NCBI GenBank assembly: GCA_910574995.1
Contig: CAJTCS010000001.1
Coordinates: 434,001-498,000 of the forward strand
Direction of reading: 5' to 3'
Source of the DNA: Oscillospiraceae bacterium
Lineage (GTDB): Bacteria > Bacillota > Clostridia > Oscillospirales > Acutalibacteraceae
Length of the DNA stretch: 64,000 bases
Within the stretch, counting starts at the first letter, position 1. Each line of letters begins with the position of its first letter. This document shows, piece after piece, positions 8,243 to 17,085 of the stretch. The notes beneath the pieces were generated by a model. That model saw nothing but the letters and a program-made list of their open reading frames with translations, did no database searches and was not told where the DNA came from. The translations under genes were made by a program, and so were the position numbers.

Positions 8243-9115
8243 TCAAAGGGGGCCTGCGGCCTGCCGCTGTTTGCAGTAAGGGATCAGCTGCTTCAAGGCG
8301 TCGTCCACTGTCAGGGCGGTGGGGTCTACCGGGAAGCCCAGCTTTTGCAGCCCTTGCAGGATCTTGGTGACCTGGGGCACCCGCAGCCCCATCTTTTCCA
8401 GCTCCTCCCCCCGGGCAAAAGCCTCTTTTGTGGGGGCCAGCATGGCCTTGCGGCCGTCGTTCATCACCAGCAGGCGGTCCGCCACCCGACCGATGTCCTC
8501 CATGCTGTGGGACACCAGCAGCACGGTGTTGCCCCGTTCTTTATGGTATTGGGCAATCTGCGCCAACAGTACGTCCCGGCCCCGGGGATCCAGCCCGGCG
8601 GTGGGCTCGTCCAGGATGAGCACCTCCGGGTCCATGGCAATGACCCCCGCGATGGCCGCCCGGCGTTTCTCCCCGCCGGAAAGCTCGAACGGGGATTCAT
8701 CCAGCAGGCTGGGCTTCAGCCCGGTGAACGCCGCCGCCTGCACAGCGCGGGCTTTTGCCGCTTCGTCGGGAAGCCCCATGTTTTTGGGGCCGAACATGAT
8801 GTCCTGCAGCACAGTCTCCTCGAAAAGCTGGTATTCCGGGTATTGGAACACCATCCCAACCCGGAAGCGCACCTGGCGTATTTTTTTAGGCTCTTGCCAG
8901 ATATCCTGCCCGTCCAGCAGCACTTGCCCAGAGGTGGGCCGCAGCAAACCGTTCAGCATTTGGATCAGGGTGCTTTTCCCGCTGCCTGTATGGCCGATGA
9001 CCCCCACGAACTCGCCCTTCCCGATAGACAGGGACACATCCTCCACCGCCGTCTTCTCAAAGGGCGTGCCGGCGCCATATTTGTAGGTCAAGTTTTTAGT
9101 TTCTAAGATGGTCAA
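8243..9115 (-). CDS. ecfA2: ECF transporter ATPase EcfA2
   Basis: 290 residues. Walker A is GHTGSGKST, the Q-loop follows as FQYPEYQLF, the signature is ELSGGEKRR and Walker B is LILDEPTAGLD, all as in the second ECF ATPase. I chose a TTG start eight bases behind GGAGG, because no in-frame ATG lies near the conserved MTILETKNLTYKY N-terminus and the longer frame is low-complexity. It pairs with EcfA1, but an unrelated PPOX gene stands between the two. Confidence 0.9.
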   Translation of the reverse strand: MTILETKNLTYKYGAGTPFEKTAVEDVSLSIGKGEFVGVIGHTGSGKSTLIQMLNGLLRPTSGQVLLDGQDIWQEPKKIRQVRFRVGMVFQYPEYQLFEETVLQDIMFGPKNMGLPDEAAKARAVQAAAFTGLKPSLLDESPFELSGGEKRRAAIAGVIAMDPEVLILDEPTAGLDPRGRDVLLAQIAQYHKERGNTVLLVSHSMEDIGRVADRLLVMNDGRKAMLAPTKEAFARGEELEKMGLRVPQVTKILQGLQKLGFPVDPTALTVDDALKQLIPYCKQRQAAGPL

Positions 9116-9198
9116 ACCGTTCGCCTCCCGCCTGCGCGCGCTGCCATATGCCTGCCTATAAGCCTTCCCCCGCCTTTCCCGCAGCCCAGAAAAAGCCG

Positions 9199-9597
9199 TC
9201 AAAAGGCGGTCTCTCCCACAACGTCCCCCATCGCGTACAAAAGGGCCCTGGCCTCCTCCAGGTGGAATACGGCAAGGGTAAGCCCGCTTTCCGGGTTATA
9301 GATTTTTCTCAGCCCTGGCCGCGCCTCCAAAAACCTTTCCGCATAGGCCGGCCCGTCCTCAAACACGGCGCGCCCCGTCAGCCGGAACCACCGGCCCCCG
9401 TCCAGCATCCCTGCGATCTGGCAATGTGGGTTGCCAAGCAGCTGTTTGTAAACCTCTTTATGGGATCCGATGCTGAAAAGCACTTTCCCATCCTTTTCCA
9501 TGTGGGCGCCTATAGGCCGCAGCTTAGGCTGGGGGCCGTCCGCCGTTGCCAGAAAGAAGACGCCGCTTGTATCCAACCATTCCATTACAGTATGCAT
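9199..9597 (-). CDS. Pyridoxamine 5'-phosphate oxidase-like flavin-binding protein
   Basis: 132 residues of the split-barrel PPOX-like fold. The N-terminal Gly-Val-Phe-Phe-Leu-Ala-Thr strand and the R-P-I-G-A-H motif near residue 30 are the FMN-contact elements seen in small PPOX proteins annotated only by fold. The ATG is eight bases from GGAGG; an earlier ATG has no ribosome site. The gene sits between ecfA1 and ecfA2, which is unusual, and nothing in the sequence ties it to vitamin transport. Substrate unknown. Confidence 0.78.
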   Translation of the reverse strand: MHTVMEWLDTSGVFFLATADGPQPKLRPIGAHMEKDGKVLFSIGSHKEVYKQLLGNPHCQIAGMLDGGRWFRLTGRAVFEDGPAYAERFLEARPGLRKIYNPESGLTLAVFHLEEARALLYAMGDVVGETAF

Positions 9598-9680
9598 GTT
9601 CCTTACCTCCAAGATAGCGTGGATATTTCCCATCTTTTACCTAAGTGGGCACCCTAAAGCGATGAAAGCCGCCCGTATGC

Positions 9681-10523
9681 TTACTGGGCCAGCAGCTTTT
9701 GGAACATCCCCACACACTCCTCTACCGAGAGGGGGATATAGGGCAGCTCTATCCCGGCGGCCCGCAGCTGGTAGCACAGCTCGGTAGCCTGCGGCACGTC
9801 CAGGCCGTGGCGCTTCAGGCGCTCTACATGGCTGAATACCTGCTGTGGCGTGCCGTCCAGCAGTATGCGCCCCTCGTCCATCACCACCACGCGCCCGGCC
9901 TGGACAGCCTCGTCCATATAATGGGTGATCAGCACGATGGTGACGCCCTTCTCCCGGTTCAAACGGGTGATGGTTTCCATCACTTCTTGCCGCCCCTGGG
10001 GGTCCAGCATGGCGGTGGGCTCGTCCAGCACAATAAGCTTTGTCTCCATGGCGATGACGCCCGCGATGGCCACGCGTTGCTTCTGCCCGCCGGAAAGCTT
10101 GTGGGGGGCATGCAGGCGGTACTGGTACATGTCCACCGCCTGCAGGGCCCCGTCTACCCGGCGGCGGATCTCCTCTGGCGGCAGGCCCAGGTTTTCCGGG
10201 CCAAAGGCTACGTCTTCTTCCACCACGCCAGCTACCAGCTGGTTGTCGGGGTTTTGCAGCACCAGGCCCACCCGGCGGCGCACTTCCAGCTGGTTTTCCT
10301 CCTGGGAGGCGTCTAGGCCGTCTACCAGCACCTGCCCCGAGGCGGGCAGAAGCATCCCGTTGAAAAGCTTTGCCATGGTAGATTTGCCGCAGCCATTGTG
10401 CCCCAACAGCGCCACAAACTCCCCTTGCTCTATTTCCAGGCTTACGCCGTGGAGCACCTCCCGGCCCCCGGCCTCCTCCTGGTCGTAGGAAAAGCGCACA
10501 TCTTTCACTTGTATAAAAGCCAT
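9681..10523 (-). CDS. ecfA1: ECF transporter ATPase EcfA1
   Basis: 280 residues with Walker A GHNGCGKST, the Q-loop LQNPDNQLVAGVVEEDVAFG (the long form that marks EcfA1), the signature KLSGGQKQR, Walker B IVLDEPTAMLD and a switch His in ITHYMDEA. It should form the heterodimer with EcfA2. The start is taken as ATG at 10523. A GTG four codons upstream lies closer to AAAGG and is a real alternative. Confidence 0.9.
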   Translation of the reverse strand: MAFIQVKDVRFSYDQEEAGGREVLHGVSLEIEQGEFVALLGHNGCGKSTMAKLFNGMLLPASGQVLVDGLDASQEENQLEVRRRVGLVLQNPDNQLVAGVVEEDVAFGPENLGLPPEEIRRRVDGALQAVDMYQYRLHAPHKLSGGQKQRVAIAGVIAMETKLIVLDEPTAMLDPQGRQEVMETITRLNREKGVTIVLITHYMDEAVQAGRVVVMDEGRILLDGTPQQVFSHVERLKRHGLDVPQATELCYQLRAAGIELPYIPLSVEECVGMFQKLLAQ

Positions 10524-10585
10524 ACGGCCTGCCACCGCCTTTCTGGAGTTTTACCGCGCGGTTATCCGCCGCCCTGTGAAGCCCT

Positions 10586-10972
10586 TTACCGCTTTGCCGC
10601 TGAGAAAGCGGCGGCCTCCTGCAGCCAGCCCACCAGTTCCCCATCGATCTCCGCGGCGTCCCCCACCGCCACATGGTGGGTCCAGCGCCCTGGGTATGGC
10701 TCTACCGCCACAGAAACGCGGGGCGAATCCAGCCGGTAGGGCAAGCCGAAAGTTACCGCCAGGTAGGGGCTAGGCAGGTCCTTGGCCTTCCGTACCCGCA
10801 TAAGGGAGGCGCAGGCGAACAGCCGCCGGCTGGAAAAGGCGATCTGGGTTTTCTGTACCTTCCGCACCGCGCCGGGGACGGCCGCCAGGATACGGCGTTC
10901 CAATTCCTGGTAAAGGGGCAGGGCGGCCGGCATAGGGCTGAAAAAGGATAGGACCTGTCCATCTATGTCCAT
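10586..10972 (-). CDS. DUF5655-like protein
   Basis: 128 residues. The centre holds the pattern KTQIAFSSRRLFACASL followed by RVRKAKD, the C-terminus has EPYPGRWTHHVAVGD and ends with the GELVGWLQEA helix. I recognise this as the DUF5655 type of small conserved Firmicute protein, with no established activity. The start lies five bases after the stop of the upstream membrane protein gene, whose end supplies AGGTGA as the ribosome site, so the pair is translationally linked. Confidence 0.6.
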   Translation of the reverse strand: MDIDGQVLSFFSPMPAALPLYQELERRILAAVPGAVRKVQKTQIAFSSRRLFACASLMRVRKAKDLPSPYLAVTFGLPYRLDSPRVSVAVEPYPGRWTHHVAVGDAAEIDGELVGWLQEAAAFSAAKR

Positions 10973-10977
10973 GCCGG

Positions 10978-11334
10978 TCACCTGCGTTCCTGCAGTTCTT
11001 TCCACCACATATATAGGCCGGCGCCTATAAAGTAGAGGAACATGACCAGGTAAAAGGGCATAAACCGCACATGCGATCCGGCCTTTGCGGCGTTTTCCAG
11101 GGCCATGTAGAACAAGGCGCAGGAGAGCGCCGCGCCCATGAAATGGAACATTTTGGGCACGGGTTTCTGTTCGCCGCCCCGGACCATATCCCGTACAAAC
11201 AGGATGGCCAGCACCGTGGCCCCCGCAATGCCCGCCGTCAGATAGGCCGCCCCGTTGCCGCCCGCCTGTATACACTCGTACACCATGCTGGACACCCAGC
11301 CCACGGCCAGCGCCGCATAAATCCATCTTGCCAT
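10978..11334 (-). CDS. Small hypothetical membrane protein
   Basis: 118 residues with four predicted membrane helices (about 3-19, 24-44, 58-76 and 92-112) and a basic C-terminus (KELQERR). The ATG follows AGGAGG by eight bases. I do not recognise a family. It is directly followed by the DUF5655-like gene, five bases away, and preceded at 74 bases by the methyltransferase gene on the same strand. Confidence 0.6.
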   Translation of the reverse strand: MARWIYAALAVGWVSSMVYECIQAGGNGAAYLTAGIAGATVLAILFVRDMVRGGEQKPVPKMFHFMGAALSCALFYMALENAAKAGSHVRFMPFYLVMFLYFIGAGLYMWWKELQERR

Positions 11335-11408
11335 CAAACCATCCTCCTGTCTCAGGCGTACAAGGGCTTGCCTCCCGCGCCCCGCCAACGTACATAAAAA
11401 GCCAAGCC

Positions 11409-12269
11409 TTATGCTTGCCAAATGGCCGTGCTGCCGCAGGGCAGCGTAAGCCCGGTGGCCGTCACTGGCAGGCCGATCTCGTCGGCGGATACGGCCCCGC
11501 CGAACCTTTTTTGCAGCGTCAGGCCCAGCAGGTATGCCATTACGGCGGGGGAAAGGCCGGTTGTGTAAGAGTTAAGGATAAAAAACAGGGGCTTTTCCGA
11601 CAAAATGGGCACGCACATGGCCAAAAGCCCCGCCAGCTGTTCCTCCAGCTTCCACACCTCGCCCCCGGGCCCCCGCCCATAAGAGGGGGGGTCCATGATA
11701 ATGGCGTCATAGGCGTTCCCCCGGCGCTGCTCCCTCTGGACAAATTTTACGCAATCGTCCACCAGCCAGCGCACCGGCCTGCCTTCCAGGCCCGAAGCGG
11801 CGGCGTTTTCTTTGGCCCACTGTACCATGCCCTTCGAGGCGTCCACGTGGGTGACCGCCGCCCCGGCCCGCAGGCAGGCCAGCGTGGCCGCCCCCGTGTA
11901 GCCGAACAGGTTCAGCACCTTTACGGGCCTTTTTGCCTGTTCAATCTGCCCCGCCGCAAAGCGCCAGTTCACTGCCTGTTCGGGGAACAGCCCTGTGTGC
12001 TTGAAGCCCATGGGCTTCAGGCGGAAGGCAAGCCCCTCCCAGCCCACCTGCCACACATCGGGCATTTTTTTGTAGGCTTCCCAGCGCCCGCCGCCTTTGT
12101 TAGAGCGCAGGTACCGGGCGTGCGCCCCCTTCCACAGGGGCCCTGTTTTGGCCCCTGGCCAGAGGATCTGGGGGTCTGGCCGGATGAGGAAGATATCCCC
12201 CCAGCGTTCCAGCCGCTCGCCTCCGGCTGTGTCTATCAGTTCATAATCCTGCCAATCTGCCGTACGCAT
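11409..12269 (-). CDS. Class I SAM-dependent methyltransferase, RlmI/RlmK-like
   Basis: 286 residues. The Rossmann core carries a SAM-binding loop NLFGYTGAATLAC (about residues 119-131), an acidic turn THVDASKG near 140, and the catalytic-site motif MDPPSYGRG near 193. This matches the rRNA methyltransferase group related to RlmI (m5C) and RlmK (m7G), but the N-terminal PUA domain of RlmI is absent. It probably methylates 23S rRNA, though the exact target cannot be read from sequence. Confidence 0.72.
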   Translation of the reverse strand: MRTADWQDYELIDTAGGERLERWGDIFLIRPDPQILWPGAKTGPLWKGAHARYLRSNKGGGRWEAYKKMPDVWQVGWEGLAFRLKPMGFKHTGLFPEQAVNWRFAAGQIEQAKRPVKVLNLFGYTGAATLACLRAGAAVTHVDASKGMVQWAKENAAASGLEGRPVRWLVDDCVKFVQREQRRGNAYDAIIMDPPSYGRGPGGEVWKLEEQLAGLLAMCVPILSEKPLFFILNSYTTGLSPAVMAYLLGLTLQKRFGGAVSADEIGLPVTATGLTLPCGSTAIWQA

Positions 12270-12289
12270 GCCGCACCTTCCCCTATATC

Positions 12290-12658
12290 TTACCTGGCCT
12301 GGCCCAGCCGGGCCAGTGCTTCCTCTTTCGTGCCTACAAAGAAGAAGTCGTTCCCCTGGTTGGATTCGTACAGGAAATCATGCAGGGGCTTGCTGGTGTA
12401 CCGGGAAAAATCGCCCCATATGGCCAGTTTTATGTGATAGTTGATAAATTTTTGCAAGATTTCCCCTGCCATGCCGCTGCTGAGGATGAAGAATTCCTCT
12501 GCCACCAGCTTTTTCGGCAAGGCGATGCGATGGGCCCCCGTCTCATATTGTACGGTCATGGCCATGTCCAGGGCTGCCTGGGCGCTGGTAACCAGCTTTT
12601 CCCCTTGCTCTATCACGGCCACTGCCACGCCGTTTTCCATTATAGTCTCGATTTTCAT
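12290..12658 (-). CDS. DUF4180 family protein
   Basis: 122 residues. The alternating strand-helix pattern, the ALDMAMTVQYETGAHRIALP segment and the C-terminal NDFFFVGTKEEALARL segment are the hallmarks of DUF4180, a small soluble protein of unknown function. The ATG lies five bases behind GAGG. The 263 bases upstream, before glmM, hold several GC-rich hairpins but no gene and no convincing promoter that I can see. Confidence 0.68.
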   Translation of the reverse strand: MKIETIMENGVAVAVIEQGEKLVTSAQAALDMAMTVQYETGAHRIALPKKLVAEEFFILSSGMAGEILQKFINYHIKLAIWGDFSRYTSKPLHDFLYESNQGNDFFFVGTKEEALARLGQAR

Positions 12659-12921
12659 ATCTGCCTCTTTCCGCGCAATTCGCGCTTTTTCCCATGCCCG
12701 GCACAAAAGTGGTTAGGCCGCGTTGGCAGCCGGCATGCGGGCCGTTCTTTTGGGGCCGGGGCCTTCCTCTTTCCCGGCAAAGCCCCGTGAAAGCAGCCTG
12801 TGCGCAGGCCTGTCTGTTCCAGGCGCCTTTATTGTTTGTGTGGCGATCATGGATACGCTTCTTAAGCGGCTTCCCCGTTCCCCTTTGCCGGGTTGGCGGC
12901 GGCCTTCCGGCTGTACCCCGT

Positions 12922-14274
12922 TCAGCACAGCTCCTCCCGGATTACTTTCGCCACGCTGTCCGCCAGCTGCTGGATCTGCCCTTCGTCCCGGCCCTCCACC
13001 ATTACCCGCAGCAGGGGCTCGGTGCCGCTGGGCCGCACGATGACCCGGCCATCCTTGCCCAAGGCAGCGGCGGCTTGGTCAATGGCGGCCTTCACTTTGT
13101 GGTCGGTGTAGAAGCCCAGCTTGCCCTCGGGCGTTACCTGGATGTTTACCATGGTCTGGGGATAACGCTGCATCAGCGTAGCCAGGCTGCTAAGCTTCGC
13201 TTCCCGCCGGCGTACCAGGCTTAAAAGCTGGCAGGCGGTCAGCTGGCCGTCGCCGGTGGTGGCAAAATCGTGGAAAATCACATGGCCGCTCTGCTCGCCG
13301 CCGAAATTGTACCCGTCCAGGCGCATCTGCTCCAGCACATAGCGGTCCCCCACCTTGGTGGCCTCAAAGCGCATCCCGTGGTCCTCGCAGAACCGCTGGA
13401 AGCCCAGGTTCGTCATGATAGTGCCTACCACGGTGTTGCCGTTCAGCTTGCCCCGGCTTTTCATGTCCATGGCGCAGATGGCCATGATAAAGTCGCCGTC
13501 GATGAAGTCCCCCTTTTCGTCCACCATCAGGCAGCGGTCGGCGTCCCCGTCAAAGGCCACGCCCGCGTCCACCTCATGGGCCTTTACATAATCAATCAGG
13601 CCCTCCATATGGGTAGAGCCGCAGTCCCGGTTCACGTTTATGCCGTCGGGGCTGTCGTTAAGCATGGTCACCTGCGCGCCCAGCTCGGTAAACAGCATTT
13701 CAGCGGTGGCGCTGGCTGAGCCGTTGGCGCTGTCGATAACGATCTTCAGCCCGTCCAAAGAGAAATGGACCGTGTTTTTCACATGGTCGATATAGTCCCG
13801 CACGGCGTTGTCCGCGTGGGCAACGGTGCCGATGCCGCCGTCGGGGGGGAACTCGTGGGAGATGTCCGTCTTGCCCAAGATAATATCCTCAATGCGCTCT
13901 TCCAGGTCGTCGGGCAGCTTATAGCCGTCGCCGGAAAAAATTTTGATGCCGTTATATTCGAAGGAGTTGTGGGAGGCGGAGATCATCACCCCCGCGTCAG
14001 CCTTATACTTTTCCACCAGGTACGCCACCGCCGGGGTGGGCACCACGCCCAGGGTGACCACGCTGGCCCCAATGCTGCACAGCCCTGCGGCCATGGCGTT
14101 CTCCAGCATGTCAGAGGAAAGCCGGGTATCCTTGCCAATAAGCACCCGGGGATGGCGGGTGGATTTATTCGTTAGTACCTGGGCGGCGGCCCGGCCCAGC
14201 TGGGTGGCCAGCTCGCAGGTCAAGTCTTGGTTTGCAATGCCGCGGATGCCGTCTGTCCCAAAAAGTCGTCCCAT
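12922..14274 (-). CDS. glmM: Phosphoglucosamine mutase
   Basis: 450 residues, full length. GlmM converts glucosamine-6-phosphate to glucosamine-1-phosphate for peptidoglycan precursor synthesis. The phosphoserine loop ISASHN places the catalytic Ser at 101, the magnesium loop is FDGDADR near 240, the sugar loop GEQSGH lies near 328 and the phosphate loop RPSGTEP near 415. The ATG is seven bases from GAGGTG. A TATAAT at 14309-14314 on the minus strand may be its -10 box, but no good -35 accompanies it. Confidence 0.95.
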   Translation of the reverse strand: MGRLFGTDGIRGIANQDLTCELATQLGRAAAQVLTNKSTRHPRVLIGKDTRLSSDMLENAMAAGLCSIGASVVTLGVVPTPAVAYLVEKYKADAGVMISASHNSFEYNGIKIFSGDGYKLPDDLEERIEDIILGKTDISHEFPPDGGIGTVAHADNAVRDYIDHVKNTVHFSLDGLKIVIDSANGSASATAEMLFTELGAQVTMLNDSPDGINVNRDCGSTHMEGLIDYVKAHEVDAGVAFDGDADRCLMVDEKGDFIDGDFIMAICAMDMKSRGKLNGNTVVGTIMTNLGFQRFCEDHGMRFEATKVGDRYVLEQMRLDGYNFGGEQSGHVIFHDFATTGDGQLTACQLLSLVRRREAKLSSLATLMQRYPQTMVNIQVTPEGKLGFYTDHKVKAAIDQAAAALGKDGRVIVRPSGTEPLLRVMVEGRDEGQIQQLADSVAKVIREELC

Positions 14275-14357
14275 AAAGATACACCTCGTTTTTCAAAGTT
14301 TAAGTCTTATTATATCATCTTTTCATTTTTTATGCTTTATTGGCAAGTTCCATGCCC

Positions 14358-14381
14358 CGGCCCCTTTTTTAAAAGGGGCCG
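14358..14381. terminator. Hairpin after ruvB, likely end of the ruv transcript
   Basis: Perfect 11-bp stem (CGGCCCCTTTT with its complement) closed by two bases, ten bases past the ruvB stop. The A/T half of the stem stands in for a separate U-tract. Confidence 0.6.
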
Positions 14382-14390
14382 CAGGCGCTC

Positions 14391-15491
14391 TTACAGGGTG
14401 GTCTGCTCGGGGGCGGGGGACGGGCGCAGGGCCGGGGGCACCGGCAGGCCCAGGTGCAGGTATGCCGCCGGGGTGGCGCAGCGCCCCCGGGGCGTGCGGG
14501 AAAGGAACCCCACCTGCATCAGGTACGGCTCGTTCACGTCCTCAATGGTCACGGCCTCTTCGCCAATGGCCGCCGCCAATGTCTCCAGGCCCACGGGGCC
14601 GCCGCCATAAAACTGTATGATAGCCGTAAGCATACGGCGGTCGCTGGCGTCCAGGCCCAGCTCGTCTATTTCCAGGCGGTCCAGGGCGATTTTCGCCGTG
14701 TTCAGGGTGACCACCCCGCCGCTCATCACCTCGGCAAAGTCCCGCACCCGCTTCAGCAGCCGGTTGGCGATGCGGGGGGTGCCCCGGGCCCGGCTGGCTA
14801 TCTCCAGGGCCGCGTCCGCCTCGATTTCCGCCCCTAAGATCTTGGCGCTGCGGGTAACGATCTTTCCCAGCTGCTGGGGATCGTATAATTCCAGCCGCAG
14901 CACCACGCCGAAGCGGTCCCGCAAAGGGGCCGAAAGCTGCCCCGCCCTGGTGGTGGCCCCCACCAGGGTGAACCGGGGCAGGGGCAGGTGGTAGCTGGCC
15001 GCCATCTGCCCTTTGCCGGTGATGATGTCCAAGGCAAAGTCTTCCATGGCCGGATACAAGATCTCCTCCACTTGCCGGGAGAGCCGGTGTACCTCGTCGA
15101 TGAACAGCACGTCGCCGGGGGAAAGGTTTGTAAGCAAAGCGGCCAGGTCGCCGGGCTTTTCAATAGCCGGGCCGCTGGTCACCCGCAGGTTCACCCCCAT
15201 CTCGTTGGCCACGATGCCGGCCAGGGTGGTTTTGCCCAGGCCGGGCGGGCCGTACAGCAGCACATGGTCTAAGGCTTCTTTCCGGCTTAACGCCGCGCCG
15301 ATATATACCTTTAAATTTTCTTTTACCTTCTCTTGGCCGATATATTCCGAAAACGTCCGGGGCCGCAGGGGGTTTTCCGTGTCCTTGTCCCCGGGGGTAT
15401 AGCCTGTATCGGTCAGGCGGTTTTCCAGGTCCAGGTCGTCCTGTGCGTCCCAGTCGATCCCGTACTCTGTACCGCCGCTTTTTTCTATCAT
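14391..15491 (-). CDS. ruvB: Holliday junction branch migration helicase RuvB
   Basis: 366 residues. The AAA+ core has Walker [10 protein letters not shown] (81-89), Walker [10 protein letters not shown] near 131-139 and sensor 1 GATTRAG near 177. The winged-helix C-terminus has the DNA-binding R-T-P-R-G-R motif near 334. RuvB drives branch migration with RuvA in recombinational repair. The protein ends in a proline-rich tail slightly longer than usual. GGAGG lies eight bases before the ATG. Confidence 0.96.
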   Translation of the reverse strand: MIEKSGGTEYGIDWDAQDDLDLENRLTDTGYTPGDKDTENPLRPRTFSEYIGQEKVKENLKVYIGAALSRKEALDHVLLYGPPGLGKTTLAGIVANEMGVNLRVTSGPAIEKPGDLAALLTNLSPGDVLFIDEVHRLSRQVEEILYPAMEDFALDIITGKGQMAASYHLPLPRFTLVGATTRAGQLSAPLRDRFGVVLRLELYDPQQLGKIVTRSAKILGAEIEADAALEIASRARGTPRIANRLLKRVRDFAEVMSGGVVTLNTAKIALDRLEIDELGLDASDRRMLTAIIQFYGGGPVGLETLAAAIGEEAVTIEDVNEPYLMQVGFLSRTPRGRCATPAAYLHLGLPVPPALRPSPAPEQTTL

Positions 15492-15606
15492 GGCAATCCC
15501 CTCCTTTCCGGCCCACCCGGCCCCGGCGGGCCGCTTCAGCAGCCAATGGCTCCTTCCAGCTTCACGGCGTCCCCCTGCAAAGGGGATGCCGGTAGGCCAA
15601 AACGCT

Positions 15607-15864
15607 TTATTTGCCCTTTTTTGTGGCTGTTCCGTGCTTTTTTATCTTCCTGACGACAAGGAACAGCGCCAGGCCCTCCAGCAGCAATATGCCCGCCGTG
15701 ATGGCCGCGCCGGACAGCAGGGGCGTATACCAGGGGGCGGGATTCATCTCGTAAAGCCCCGGCCGGGCCTTATGATCCTGCCACAGCCACAGGCAGCGCC
15801 CCATATACGCCCCGATGGTGGAGCCCATGGCAATGTATAGAAACTGTTTCACTTTTTGCAGCAT
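15607..15864 (-). CDS. Small hypothetical membrane protein between ruvA and ruvB
   Basis: 85 residues with a short hydrophobic segment near 8-26, a second at about 47-70, and a basic tail ([14 protein letters not shown]). A GGGAGG lies before the ATG. I do not recognise the family. Its position inside the ruv operon implies co-transcription but not a role in recombination. Confidence 0.6.
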   Translation of the reverse strand: MLQKVKQFLYIAMGSTIGAYMGRCLWLWQDHKARPGLYEMNPAPWYTPLLSGAAITAGILLLEGLALFLVVRKIKKHGTATKKGK

Positions 15865-15891
15865 GGCCGCCGCCCTCCCAACACACCGCGT

Positions 15892-16491
15892 TTATTGGCT
15901 GGCAAAGCCTTTCAGCGCCAGCCTGATCAATTCTTCTACTGGCAGCGAGCTGTCTAAACGGCCCACCGCCGCGGCCGCGTCTGTGGGGGAGTAGCCTAAG
16001 GTGGCAAGGGCTTCTACCGCCTGGGCCGCGTTGCCCGAGGCGGAAGGCCCCCCGGGCCCGGCAAAGCCCATGCCCAGCTCCCCAGTGGAGAAGTCCACTA
16101 CCTTGTCTTTCAGCTCTAATACAATGCGCTGGGCCAGCTTGGGCCCCACCCCCGCTGCCCGGCAGAAGCGTTTCACATCCCCGCCGGCGGCGGCTAAAGC
16201 CACCTCTTCGGGGCTCAGCTCGGACAAGATGGCCACGCCCACCTTGGGCCCCACCCCGCTGATAGCCGTCAGCAGCCGGAAGCACCGCAGTTCCCCCTGG
16301 GTGGCAAAGCCGAACAGGTCCAGGGCGTCCTCCCGGACATTCAGGTGGGTATACAGGGTGGCGGTTTCGTTTAGGCGCAGGGTGCGCAGGGTGCCCATAG
16401 AGGTGGCGCACTTGAACGCCACGCCCCCCACGTCCACCACGGCTGTGCCGGGCTCGGTATGGACGATTTTCCCAGTCAAACTATAAAACAC
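15892..16491 (-). CDS. ruvA: Holliday junction DNA helicase RuvA
   Basis: 199 residues. The N-terminal OB-fold begins MFYSLTGKIVHTEPG. Two helix-hairpin-helix motifs follow (LLTAISGVGPKVGVAIL near 75-91 and AAGVGPKLAQRIVLELKDK near 110-128), and a C-terminal RuvB-binding domain follows a Gly/Pro-rich linker. RuvA grips the four-way junction. It lies 66 bases after ruvC, with a GC-rich hairpin in the gap. Confidence 0.95.
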   Translation of the reverse strand: MFYSLTGKIVHTEPGTAVVDVGGVAFKCATSMGTLRTLRLNETATLYTHLNVREDALDLFGFATQGELRCFRLLTAISGVGPKVGVAILSELSPEEVALAAAGGDVKRFCRAAGVGPKLAQRIVLELKDKVVDFSTGELGMGFAGPGGPSASGNAAQAVEALATLGYSPTDAAAAVGRLDSSLPVEELIRLALKGFASQ

Positions 16492-16535
16492 AGGAGGGCC
16501 CTCCTTTTATAACAGCTGGTTTTTAGGTTTCAAAA

Positions 16536-16554
16536 CGCGGGGCGGCGCCCCGCG
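16536..16554. other. GC hairpin between ruvC and ruvA
   Basis: Perfect 8-bp stem CGCGGGGC/GCCCCGCG with a 3-base loop, four bases past the ruvC stop codon. There is no U-tract, so this is more likely a processing or stability hairpin than a terminator. Confidence 0.5.
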
Positions 16555-16557
16555 GCC

Positions 16558-17055
16558 TTACCGCAAAAGCCGGCGGCGCAGGGGGGAGCCCGCCGCCTGG
16601 CCATGGCAGATGGCCAGGGCTAGGGCGTCGGCGGTGTCGTCGGGTTTGGGTACCGCGGGCAAGGCCAACAGCCGCCGGGTCATTTCCTGCACCTGGGGCT
16701 TCAGCGCCTTGCCATAACCGGTGACCGCCTGCTTTACTTGCGGGGGGGTATACTCATACAGGGGTACGCCCTGCTGCGCCAGCGCCAGCAGGATGACCCC
16801 CCGGGCCTCTGCCACACCGATGCCGGTTGTCTTGTTGTTGGTAAAGTACAGCTTTTCCACCGAGGCCGCCTGGGGCCGCAGGGTGGAGAGCAGCTGGGTC
16901 ATGCCGTCATAGATCTCCTTCAGCCGCAGGCCGAAATCCGCCCCGGCGGGCGTGGTGACCGCCCCATATTCAATGGGCCTATAGGCCCCGTTCCTGGCTT
17001 CTATGACCCCATACCCCACGATGGCGTAGCCGGGGTCGATACCCAAAATGCGCAA
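16558..17055 (-). CDS. ruvC: Crossover junction endodeoxyribonuclease RuvC
   Basis: 165 residues. Asp7 in ILGIDPG, Glu67 in VEKLY and the C-terminal DDTADALALA aspartates form the metal-binding active site that cuts Holliday junctions. The start is TTG, six bases after AAGGGGGG; no in-frame ATG or GTG is nearby. It is the first gene of ruvC-ruvA-orf-ruvB, and its leader contains the large four-helix element at 17086-17194. Confidence 0.93.
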   Translation of the reverse strand: MRILGIDPGYAIVGYGVIEARNGAYRPIEYGAVTTPAGADFGLRLKEIYDGMTQLLSTLRPQAASVEKLYFTNNKTTGIGVAEARGVILLALAQQGVPLYEYTPPQVKQAVTGYGKALKPQVQEMTRRLLALPAVPKPDDTADALALAICHGQAAGSPLRRRLLR

Positions 17056-17085
17056 GGCGCGCCCCCCCTTCCGCCGGCCGCCTTT

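Noticed and set aside
12659-12921. Possible riboswitch or ribozyme next to glmM
   Set aside because: The gap is downstream of glmM, not upstream of glmS, and no conserved ribozyme core is visible; only ordinary GC hairpins are seen.
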